From NCBI GenBank assembly GCA_964383365.1, contig CAYLHF010000039.1:1-25743 (forward strand): 25,743 nt of DNA, read 5' to 3'. Shown in pieces: positions 7,555 through 14,735 of the stretch. This DNA is from CAYLHF01 sp964383365. Lineage in GTDB: Bacteria > Bacteroidota > Rhodothermia > Rhodothermales > UBA10348. The position numbers were made by a program, and so were the translations under genes. Numbering within the stretch: the first letter of the stretch is position 1; each line of letters opens with the position of its first letter. The notes below the pieces were generated by a model. The model was not told the origin of the DNA, made no database searches, and saw nothing but the letters and a program-made list of their open reading frames with translations.

Positions 7555-8655
7555 TTACTTCGGCACGATATCACGTCCCGACCGAACGGAGTCGGGAGGA
7601 GGAACTGGTGTCTGTCGGGCCAGTCTGGTCTCGAGGGCTTTGAGGCGTTGCTCCCACTCCAGGAGTTCTCGCTCCCGGTCAGCAATTTTTTGAAATGACT
7701 CGCTTATCGCTCGCTCTCTGACCTCGAACGGAGCCTGCTCAACGCTTCCACGCTCCTCAAAATACCGTTTGAAAAGCCAGTTGTGTTTGGCCGCTTCCAT
7801 TAGCTCTGCAAACCGAAAGGCACCGAGAGCTCCCCATGTGGCAGCATTTTCAGCGACGGATGAGACGGCCCTGAGTTCGCCAGCAATCGATTGAAGTGTG
7901 TCCGCCGTGGCAAGCATTGAATTGAAAACGGCCGGATCATTGAGGAGTTTGGCAACGGATCCCTCTCCGCTGTTTACTTTCTGAAGAACAGATTCGATAC
8001 CATCGGTCGCGCGGGCAGCTAGCCCGACGAGTAGTTCGGCGTTTGCATCGGCCGACGTAGCGAGACTCTTCATGATATTTCGCGTCTCGTTGGTCGTGGC
8101 TACGAGTTCGGTATACAACGTTGAATCATAAACTATTTTACCGAGCGTACCCTCACCGCGCTGGACGTCCAGCATGATCTGCTCAAATGCATTGGCGGCG
8201 CGTTCGAAATCCTGAACAGAGGCAAGTGCCTTATCCGTGATCTCGAACAGATCGAACGGGTCGACCCCCGGGAGGAAGTCATCTGCATCGATCGGATCGG
8301 CGCTCTCAGCCGGGGACACCAGGACGATAATCTGTTCTCCCACCAGACCATCGCTTTTTATCTGGGCTTCGGTGTTCTTACGGATCAGTTGGCGCGCTCG
8401 CGTGCTGATCATCATGGAGACGGTGATCTTCTCTCCGGGTGCGGAAGGAAGCAGGACGTCGGCAACCCGTCCCACATTGATGCCCTGGTATTGAACAGGG
8501 GCCCCTATTTGAAGTCCGGCTACACGCGTGAATTGCGATTTCACCGGTACCGTGTCGCTGAACAGGAAGGTTCTGTTGCCGATGGCAAAAAGCCCCAGAA
8601 TGAACAGCACGGCAGCAGAAGCTACCAGTAATCCGAGTCGAGCGTTTCGATTCAT
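7555..8655 (-). CDS. mlaD: MCE-domain (MlaD-like) lipid transport protein
   Basis: This 366-residue protein has a short cytoplasmic start, one membrane span (about residues 7-25) and a single MCE domain at about 36-113, with the typical core GAPVQYQGINVGRV at 51-64 and DGLVGEQIIVL near 102-112. A long helical C-terminal region follows, ending in a charged coiled-coil-like segment (about 310-345) and a Pro-rich tail. MCE proteins form hexameric rings that pass lipids between the inner-membrane permease and the periplasm. The gene follows the ATPase gene by 41 bp, giving the order permease, ATPase, MCE. With 366 residues it is longer than E. coli MlaD (about 180), closer to proteins with needle-forming tails. 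No soluble MlaC- or lipoprotein MlaA-like gene is nearby. Confidence 0.92.
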   Translation of the reverse strand: MNRNARLGLLVASAAVLFILGLFAIGNRTFLFSDTVPVKSQFTRVAGLQIGAPVQYQGINVGRVADVLLPSAPGEKITVSMMISTRARQLIRKNTEAQIKSDGLVGEQIIVLVSPAESADPIDADDFLPGVDPFDLFEITDKALASVQDFERAANAFEQIMLDVQRGEGTLGKIVYDSTLYTELVATTNETRNIMKSLATSADANAELLVGLAARATDGIESVLQKVNSGEGSVAKLLNDPAVFNSMLATADTLQSIAGELRAVSSVAENAATWGALGAFRFAELMEAAKHNWLFKRYFEERGSVEQAPFEVRERAISESFQKIADRERELLEWEQRLKALETRLARQTPVPPPDSVRSGRDIVPK

Positions 8656-8696
8656 ATGCTGTTCTGGAATTGAAAATCAGGGAAGCCGTCCAACAT

Positions 8697-9431
8697 TTAT
8701 TGGCCGAAGAAGTTGCTGATGTCACGGTGATCCGAGCGGCGTACTTCCTCAAGCGATCCGCTCGTAAGAATACGACCATCGGAGAGAAAGTGAACGTCGT
8801 CGGCGATAATTTCTGCACAAAGCAGGTCGTGAGTAATGGCGACCGATGTTATTCCTCTCTCGTCTCGGAGTCGGACGATCAGATCGGATACGTCCCGGAC
8901 CGAGATGGGATCTAGACCGGTCGTCGGCTCATCGTAAAGTAGAATTTCAGGATTCAAAACGATCGCCCTGGCCAGCGCAATTCGTTTCTGCTGCCCACCG
9001 GAAAGTTCGGATGGAAAGTGGCGTTTCTTCTCGACAAGATTCACCCAACTAAGCGTCTCATCGATTCGGTCGATTCGCTCGGACGGAGTGAGTGTTGTAT
9101 GTCGATCCAGAATGAAATCCATATTGTCTGTAACGGTCATCGAATCAAAGAGCGCCCCACTCTGAAATAGATACCCGATGGAGAGACGGAGCCTATCGGT
9201 CTCCTCATTGCTCATGAGAGCAACATCGTTCCCCCGGACCAGTATCGTTCCGCTATCGGGCGAGAGCAGCTTCACAACGTGTTTGATCAGAACGCTCTTC
9301 CCGGAGCCAGATCCTCCCATGACCACCGCGCTCTTCCCTTGCTGAACGGATAGACTCACGCCCTTCAAGACATCCAGGGTACCAAACCCTTTCCAGATGT
9401 CGACGAATTCTATGACTGGATTGGTATCCAT
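8697..9431 (-). CDS. mlaF: ABC transporter ATPase of MCE lipid system
   Basis: This 244-residue ATPase carries every ABC motif: Walker A GGSGSGKS (39-46), Q-loop Q90 in YLFQSGALF, signature LSGGQQKR (143-150), Walker B ILLYDEP (163-169) with D167 and E168, D-loop TTGLD and switch H201. The SGALFDSMTV stretch after the Q-loop is characteristic of MlaF/TGD3-type ATPases. It should energise lipid movement through the MlaE-like permease on the cytoplasmic side of the inner membrane. It starts at ATG 9431, 9 bp after the permease stop, and precedes the MCE gene by 41 bp, so the three are surely one operon. Confidence 0.95.
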   Translation of the reverse strand: MDTNPVIEFVDIWKGFGTLDVLKGVSLSVQQGKSAVVMGGSGSGKSVLIKHVVKLLSPDSGTILVRGNDVALMSNEETDRLRLSIGYLFQSGALFDSMTVTDNMDFILDRHTTLTPSERIDRIDETLSWVNLVEKKRHFPSELSGGQQKRIALARAIVLNPEILLYDEPTTGLDPISVRDVSDLIVRLRDERGITSVAITHDLLCAEIIADDVHFLSDGRILTSGSLEEVRRSDHRDISNFFGQ

Positions 9432-9440
9432 GATGAGCTT

Positions 9441-10175
9441 CTACAGCAACCCCAGTACGAAGACAGAGATTCTGACAACGACCACGTCTGCCAGCAGAAT
9501 GAGAAGGGAAGAGACGACGACAGACTGCATGGCGGCTTTGCCCACTTCACGGGTTCCGCCGCGCACCGTATAACCAAGATAACAGGAGACGATTCCCACG
9601 ATGAAACCGAAGAGAGCTGTTTTTCCCGTGTCGATCATCACGTCGCTGAAATGAATGGCCTGGGACGCCGTCGAGATGAAAATTCGATAATCCATCCCCG
9701 AGGCGAGAACCGATTCGAGGTAGCCACCGAGCATGGCAATTGCGTCGGTCCAGATCGTGAGAAGCGGAAACATGACGACGCAGGCAAGAACACGCGTGAC
9801 GACGAGATAGTGAAACGGTTTGAGGGCGGCGACTTCGAGGGCATCTATCTGTTCGGTGACGCGCATCGAGCCTATTTCAGCACCGATACCCGCTCCCAGC
9901 CGACCTGCCAGGACGAGCGACGTGATGACGGGTCCAATCTCCTTGATTACCGAGAGGGCGAGCATACTCGGCATCATGGCGTCGGCTCCGAATCGGACGA
10001 GCGTGCCTCGGCTCTGCATCGCCAGAACGACCCCGATCGCCAGTCCGGTTACACCGGTCAGCAGGAAGCTTTTCGAGCCGACTTCGTCCATCTGCCGGAC
10101 CAGTTCGCGAACTTCGAACGGTCGTCGCCAGAAGCGATTACAGAAATGCAGCGTGAACAGGAGCAGTTCACCCAC
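9441..10175 (-). CDS. mlaE: MlaE-type permease of MCE lipid system
   Basis: This 244-residue polytopic protein is an MlaE/DUF140 permease. It begins with an amphipathic segment (RRPFEVRELVRQMDEVGSKS), followed by about five hydrophobic segments, the conserved RLGAGIGAEIGSMRVTEQID region (about 92-111) and DALEVAALKPFHYLVVTR, the coupling helix that meets the ATPase. MlaE dimers form the membrane core of the MCE transporter. The start is GTG at 10175, and no ATG is available upstream before the yihY-like gene, which ends 52 bp away. No STAS-domain MlaB partner is encoded here. Confidence 0.93.
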   Translation of the reverse strand: MGELLLFTLHFCNRFWRRPFEVRELVRQMDEVGSKSFLLTGVTGLAIGVVLAMQSRGTLVRFGADAMMPSMLALSVIKEIGPVITSLVLAGRLGAGIGAEIGSMRVTEQIDALEVAALKPFHYLVVTRVLACVVMFPLLTIWTDAIAMLGGYLESVLASGMDYRIFISTASQAIHFSDVMIDTGKTALFGFIVGIVSCYLGYTVRGGTREVGKAAMQSVVVSSLLILLADVVVVRISVFVLGLL

Positions 10176-10227
10176 GCGGACCAGTATCCGGTTACAGATA
10201 CCCGGTCGGATGATATCGAGTGAGGGA

Positions 10228-11208
10228 TCAGTAATTGTGCTTCAGATTAACGGTCTGCGAGACCCTTCTGTGCTTTCGCTCATGAAGGAGTGTGGACAGG
10301 GCGCCTATGGTTAGGACAATACCCGAATAATAGGCCCAGAATACGAATGCGAAAGCAAGAACGAAGGTATCTCCGAGGGCCGAAAACCAGCTTCGCTCAA
10401 ATACTCCCACGCGGGTAGCGTACACCGTGAATCCTACTTTGGCGACTTCCCACAGGATGGCGGCCACAAAGGCCCCGGTAAGAGCACTCGGAGCGGGCGG
10501 GCACGGCTTCGGCGTGAAGTAGAACAACTGAAAAAACATCGCGATACCAAGCAAGAACGGCAAAATAAGACCGATGAGTCTGAAGCCGTCTCGCCAACCC
10601 GCTCGAAGCCACTCGGGGCTCAGTCCGTACGACTGAAGAAGTGCAATCCCGGACGTATTCGCTGCCTGCATCAGAACGGTAATAGTAATCGAGAGGACGA
10701 ACAGGAGACCCACGAGGAACACCATTCTGAAATCAAATGCCCACGCCCTGAGGATGGATCGATGTTCGTGCCATTCTTCCCGGAAGATGTTGGACAGAAC
10801 GGATCGAAGGGTTCCAAAAAGGGTCATCGCTGTCAGGAAGAGGGCGATACCACCGATAAGAGTCAGTGTCCCGGCAGACAGTTGCAGTTGTCCAAGAAAC
10901 CGGACCAGTTGGTCACTCTGATAGGCAGGAAAGAAATCGCGTATGAGGGCTTCAATAAATCTGAAGGGGCGTTCTCTCTGAAGCACCTTTCCCCCCAGAC
11001 CGGTACCCAATACGACCAGGGGGACGAACGTCACCAGCACCTTGAACGCGATTGCCTGCGCCCAGAGAAATACGTCTTTGTTGTGGAGCTCCCGGAATAA
11101 TCCGGTGAGATAATATCGCAGAGTGGATCCGACTTTTCCCACGCTTCTCAACCAGATAGTCGGTGTGATAAATAACAGGAGCCGTCGGGTATACCGTCTC
11201 CTTGTCAT
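10228..11208 (-). CDS. YihY/BrkB-family inner membrane protein
   Basis: This protein of 326 residues shows the YihY pattern: an N-terminal amphipathic start, then six hydrophobic segments. They include an early LWAQAIAFKVLVTFVPLVVL span, which fits the family's conserved AxAIAFxxxxSLFP-type start, and a late YYSGIVLTIGALSTLLHERK ending. The family was once annotated as ribonuclease BN, which is not supported; its role is unknown, with proposals of envelope transport. I chose ATG at 11208, because the longer frame to GTG 11310 would lie inside the clpX terminator hairpin. It is the first gene of the mla cluster. The AT-rich stretch at about 11237-11265 may hold its promoter, though I see no confident match. 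Confidence 0.87.
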   Translation of the reverse strand: MTRRRYTRRLLLFITPTIWLRSVGKVGSTLRYYLTGLFRELHNKDVFLWAQAIAFKVLVTFVPLVVLGTGLGGKVLQRERPFRFIEALIRDFFPAYQSDQLVRFLGQLQLSAGTLTLIGGIALFLTAMTLFGTLRSVLSNIFREEWHEHRSILRAWAFDFRMVFLVGLLFVLSITITVLMQAANTSGIALLQSYGLSPEWLRAGWRDGFRLIGLILPFLLGIAMFFQLFYFTPKPCPPAPSALTGAFVAAILWEVAKVGFTVYATRVGVFERSWFSALGDTFVLAFAFVFWAYYSGIVLTIGALSTLLHERKHRRVSQTVNLKHNY

Positions 11209-11277
11209 TGTGTTCGACCCCGGGGTTGTCCTTCGTGCTCCAGATAGTAGACGGAATATAAAACTTTGCCGACCGTC

Positions 11278-11312
11278 AAAAAAAAGTGCGGGCGCAATTT
11301 GCGCCCGCACTT
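11278..11312 (-). terminator. Intrinsic terminator of clpX
   Basis: On the minus strand, a perfect 10-bp GC-rich stem (GTGCGGGCGC, at 11286-11295, with its complement at 11301-11310) with a 5-nt loop is followed directly by eight T residues (11285-11278). It begins 22 bp after the clpX stop. This is a textbook Rho-independent terminator and marks the boundary between clpX and the yihY-mla operon. Confidence 0.95.
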
Positions 11313-11334
11313 ACTGATCGGCTTATCTGAACCA

Positions 11335-12612
11335 CTAAGCCGAGGCTTTGTGTGGTTCAAACACTGGTTCCGCTCCGTGAATCACGGTGTCGCGGGTTAT
11401 TCTGCACGAGGCGACGTCTGTCATGGAATGAATATCAAACATGATATCCAGCATCGTGTCTTCGAGTACGGCCCTCAGTCCCCTGGCACCCGTACCGAGC
11501 GCACGAGCTTTTTCGACGACGGAGTCGATAGCTGCTGTATCAAAATGGAGCTCTATACCGTCCATGGCGAAGAGTTTTTGATACTGCTTGAGGAGTGCGT
11601 TTTTGGGTTCGAGAAGGATGTTATGCATCGCCTCGACCGAAAGATTATCGAGGGCGGCAATCACGGGTAGACGTCCTACGAGTTCAGGAATGAGTCCGAA
11701 TCTCAGTAAATCGTCAGGTTCCACATATTTGAATATCGACGCGTCATGTTTGTCGTATTTTTTGGACGCATCAGCCGTAAACCCGATGGTATTCGACGAC
11801 ATGCGATGGGCGATAACGTCGTTGAGACCGTCGAATGCTCCACCGCAAATAAACAGGATGTTTGATGTGTCGATATTGATAAGGCTCTGTTCAGGATGTT
11901 TCCTTCCACCCTTTGGAGGGACACCGGCTACCGTACCCTCGAGTATTTTGAGAAGTGCCTGCTGAACGCCCTCGCCGGATACATCTCTCGTGATGGAGGC
12001 ATTGTCGGCCTTTCTGGCCACCTTGTCTACTTCGTCTATATAGATAATGCCTCGTTCGGCGCGCTCTACATTGAAATCCGCGGCATGAAGGAGGTGAGCG
12101 AGAATACTCTCAACATCTTCCCCTACGTAACCGGCCTCGGTCAGAGCAGTGGCGTCGGAAATGGAGAAGGGAACGTCCAGAATTCGTGCGAGTGTTCGCG
12201 CGAGCAACGTCTTGCCCGTCCCCGTCGGTCCGATCAGAAGAATATTCGATTTTTCCAGTTCCACATCGTCATACTCGTGGTGGTAGTCTGGAGCATCGAT
12301 ACGTTTATAGTGGTTGTAGACGGCGACAGAGAGCGCTTTCTTGGCTCGATCCTGTCCGATTACATATTCGTCCAGCGATCTCTTGAGCTCCTGAGGAGCG
12401 AGTCGCCGACCCGGAGAGGATTGCGGCGCCGCAACCGGTGCCTGGACAGTTGTATGTGGGGTGGGAAGATCGCTTTGAACGATCCCTGAAGCGTCGTTGA
12501 TACACCGGTCACAGATATACACATCTGGTCCAGCAACCATCGATGTTACTTCATGGGCCGTGCGGCCGCAGAATGAACACCGAATGACATCCTCATCACG
12601 TCGATCAGTCAT
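11335..12612 (-). CDS. clpX: ATP-dependent Clp protease ATP-binding subunit ClpX
   Basis: ClpX is the hexameric AAA+ unfoldase that feeds tagged proteins to ClpP. The 425-residue product has the N-terminal zinc-binding domain (C12, C15, C34, C37), a Pro/Gln-rich linker (about 48-68), Walker A GPTGTGKT (128-135), pore-1 loop GYVG (161-164), Walker B IIYIDEVDK (189-197), the RKH pore loop (237-239), the IGF loop that docks ClpP (266-268), and sensor 2 GARGLR (375-380). Nothing is missing. clpP is not adjacent, unlike in many genomes, so the partner must lie elsewhere. The start is ATG at 12612, divergent from the rRNA methyltransferase, and transcription ends at the terminator at 11278-11312. 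Confidence 0.98.
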   Translation of the reverse strand: MTDRRDEDVIRCSFCGRTAHEVTSMVAGPDVYICDRCINDASGIVQSDLPTPHTTVQAPVAAPQSSPGRRLAPQELKRSLDEYVIGQDRAKKALSVAVYNHYKRIDAPDYHHEYDDVELEKSNILLIGPTGTGKTLLARTLARILDVPFSISDATALTEAGYVGEDVESILAHLLHAADFNVERAERGIIYIDEVDKVARKADNASITRDVSGEGVQQALLKILEGTVAGVPPKGGRKHPEQSLINIDTSNILFICGGAFDGLNDVIAHRMSSNTIGFTADASKKYDKHDASIFKYVEPDDLLRFGLIPELVGRLPVIAALDNLSVEAMHNILLEPKNALLKQYQKLFAMDGIELHFDTAAIDSVVEKARALGTGARGLRAVLEDTMLDIMFDIHSMTDVASCRITRDTVIHGAEPVFEPHKASA

Positions 12613-12827
12613 ATTACGTCAGTCTCTTAAATCCGTCAGAACACCAAATCGGACCCGTTTCAGAAACGAGGCCTGCCATGGTCTCTATATCGCACGGTTT
12701 CGCCAATTACTTAAACCTTCGCCCCAATGTCAATTTGATTTCCGATTATCTTGGGAGTCACATTCCGTATCTGCCTGTGGGACACGGGACAATGCGTCTT
12801 CAGAAACTGCATTCGACATCGATATAC

Positions 12828-13787
12828 ATGCCAACCCCCGGTCTCCCCATACCGTTCCTGGAACGCCTGAAGGACCATTTTGACCCCGACCTGATGGAAC
12901 GAATCGTCGCGGGGTTGTCTGGCAGCAGGGGAACCGGTTTCCGGGTGAACCGACTGATCGCCGGGCCAGGTCGTGGAATTGATGATCTGGTTTCGTCCGG
13001 TATGGCGTTTCGAGTGTTCGATCCCATCCCCGACGCAGGCTGGGTTTCGGCCGTCGATCGGGACGCACTCCTGGCGTCAGAGGCATACGGTCGAAAAGAT
13101 ATCTATGTTCAGAACCTGGCCAGCATGATTCCCGTCCATGTTCTGGAGCCTGAATCCGGAGAACGAATTCTTGACCTCGCGGCAGCTCCCGGCAGCAAAA
13201 CCCTCCAGATCGCTGCCCGGGTGGGTCCGATTGGAGAAATCGCTGCAGTCGACGTAGTAAAAAAAAGGTTCTTTCGCCTGAAGGCCAATCTCGAAGAGAA
13301 CGGTGGAACGTTTGTGAGGACATTTCTGCAGGACGGCGCACGGGTCTGGCGCTATCGACCGGAGTATTTTGATCGGGTGCTGCTGGATGCCCCGTGTGCG
13401 AGCGAAGGGAGATTTCGGATGGGTATTCCCGATTCTTTCTCTTACTGGAGCCGCGAAAAAGTGTCGGAAATGGTACGAAAGCAGAAAAAACTGCTCTACT
13501 CAGCTGTTCAGTGTCTGCGTCCGGGTGGTACGTTGGTCTATTCGACGTGCTCGCTTTCGGTCCGCGAGAATGAGGCCATGATCGAGCGAATTCTACGGCG
13601 TTTCGACGGGAAACTGGAGATTCTTCCTCTGGATCCTGTGTATGCCGAATGTATCCCGCCTCGGCTCACAGACGGAAAAAAATCGTTCCGGGAGGCCATA
13701 TCAGGCGCTCTCCGGATCGTTCCGAGTGAGCGGATGGAAGGATTCTTTGTGTGCAAGATGAGAAAAATGGCGACGACGGCGGAGTGA
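12828..13787 (+). CDS. RsmB/NSUN-family RNA (cytosine-5) methyltransferase
   Basis: This protein of 319 residues is a SAM-dependent RNA m5C methyltransferase of the RsmB/RsmF/NOP2 family. It has motif I LDLAAAPGSKT (115-125), an acidic ribose-binding D142, motif IV LDAPC (186-190) with Cys190, and motif VI STCS with the nucleophile Cys241, so both family cysteines are present. The N-terminal part (about 1-100) resembles the RNA-binding lead-in of RsmF-like enzymes. No PUA domain follows. I prefer ATG at 12828: the longer frame from 12678 adds 50 residues with no family resemblance and covers the divergent promoter region with clpX; ATG 12792 is a third option. The target cytosine, in rRNA or tRNA, cannot be told. 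It converges with the EcsC gene. Confidence 0.87.
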   Translation: MPTPGLPIPFLERLKDHFDPDLMERIVAGLSGSRGTGFRVNRLIAGPGRGIDDLVSSGMAFRVFDPIPDAGWVSAVDRDALLASEAYGRKDIYVQNLASMIPVHVLEPESGERILDLAAAPGSKTLQIAARVGPIGEIAAVDVVKKRFFRLKANLEENGGTFVRTFLQDGARVWRYRPEYFDRVLLDAPCASEGRFRMGIPDSFSYWSREKVSEMVRKQKKLLYSAVQCLRPGGTLVYSTCSLSVRENEAMIERILRRFDGKLEILPLDPVYAECIPPRLTDGKKSFREAISGALRIVPSERMEGFFVCKMRKMATTAE

Positions 13788-13820
13788 TTCCATTGCGTCT
13801 CTCACGGACCATTTCACGAA

Positions 13821-14681
13821 TCACGGGCGGGTGCGCTCCAGAATTGCGTCTCCGTACTTCTGAATGAGAAAGCGCTCCCGGTAGAGATATCGGGCTGATT
13901 TACAGACTTTCGTCGTATAAATCGCATTAAATCCTCCGGCGATTACCGCGCCCGTAACGGGGACGATCTGCGCCAGCTTTGCTCCAGTCAGATGCATTCC
14001 GAGCGCCCTGGCGGCTCGTTCGATCGCGTTCATGATACCCATCTGTTCGAGCGCCTGGCTGCTCTGTGTCCTGGCGACCCGGGTAGCCGTCCGAACGGCA
14101 GGAGACAGTGTCATATCCTTGGCTCTGGTACTTGGCCGGGCCACGTGATCGAGTAACTGGAGGGCAAATAGCCGTTCTTCGGGTTTCCGAATGTCGAATC
14201 CACAGTAGGATGCAAATTCTCCGGCTGCCCGCAAATTGATGGATACGAGGCCGATCAAATCCGGCAGGATTCCTGCGGCTCCGGCGAGCCCCGTCGCAGT
14301 ACCTTCCGCAGCCGCGAGGGCGGTGTATTTGGTGTCCAGGCCACTGACGATGTCATCGACCTGTTCGAGGTCCAGTGCGTGAATGTGGCGATGATTCTCT
14401 ACCGCATGGCCTGCGTCCTGATAATCTTTGTACACCGCTTCGATCCAGACGGAATCCTGTGTGATTTCATTCGTGAGATCGAGAAGACCGGTCACCACAT
14501 TGTCCATCGTCCATTCTACGCCAGGGACCTTACGGATGAGATTGGTGACCTCATTCCATGTATCTGCGGCCCGGTCCGTCCATTTTGCGTACCAGGACTC
14601 ATCGGGTGTCCGCCAGGAGAGTAGTTCGTCGATGGCGGATTCCTCATATGCGGAGGGTTTTAGATCTGCTCGACTACCCAT
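13821..14681 (-). CDS. EcsC-family protein
   Basis: This 286-residue protein matches the EcsC-family layout: a central small-residue-rich helix (EGTATGLAGAAGILPDLIGL, 126-145), then GFD (161-163) with PEER shortly after, and a C-terminal hydrophobic GAVIAGGFNAIY (244-255). EcsC was named from the B. subtilis ecs operon, but its biochemical role is unknown. The two hydrophobic stretches suggest membrane association. It starts at ATG 14681, 54 bp after the outer-membrane protein gene on the same strand, so it is probably the last gene of the kinase, outer-membrane protein, EcsC transcript. The end lies 33 bp from the convergent methyltransferase with no clear terminator between. Confidence 0.8.
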   Translation of the reverse strand: MGSRADLKPSAYEESAIDELLSWRTPDESWYAKWTDRAADTWNEVTNLIRKVPGVEWTMDNVVTGLLDLTNEITQDSVWIEAVYKDYQDAGHAVENHRHIHALDLEQVDDIVSGLDTKYTALAAAEGTATGLAGAAGILPDLIGLVSINLRAAGEFASYCGFDIRKPEERLFALQLLDHVARPSTRAKDMTLSPAVRTATRVARTQSSQALEQMGIMNAIERAARALGMHLTGAKLAQIVPVTGAVIAGGFNAIYTTKVCKSARYLYRERFLIQKYGDAILERTRP

Positions 14682-14735
14682 TGGAGCATTTTCGCAATTG
14701 TTATCATCGGTGTGAGTAATACGATAAAGGGCTGT

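Noticed and set aside
7524..7685. 54-codon extension of the two-span membrane protein
   Set aside because: It is out of frame with, and mostly inside, the mlaD 3' end, and its composition is not protein-like; ATG 7523 fits better.
11217..11226. ACCCCGGGGT palindrome before the yihY-like start
   Set aside because: A 10-bp GC palindrome is short enough to occur by chance and has no partner copies that I noticed.
11209..11310. Longer start for the YihY-like protein from GTG 11310
   Set aside because: The added residues would be translated from the clpX terminator hairpin and its T-tract.
12421..12434. Palindrome TTGCGGCGCCGCAA in the clpX linker
   Set aside because: It arises from Gln/Ala/Pro codons in a low-complexity linker, is short, and sits inside a conserved gene without any regulatory context.
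12678..12827. Upstream 50-codon extension of the RsmB-like methyltransferase frame
   Set aside because: It has no resemblance to the family N-terminus and lies in the divergent promoter region with clpX; ATG 12828 gives the expected start.
13258..13267. A8 run in the RsmB-like methyltransferase
   Set aside because: It reads as ordinary Lys-Lys-Arg codons in a conserved region, and the frame is intact on both sides.
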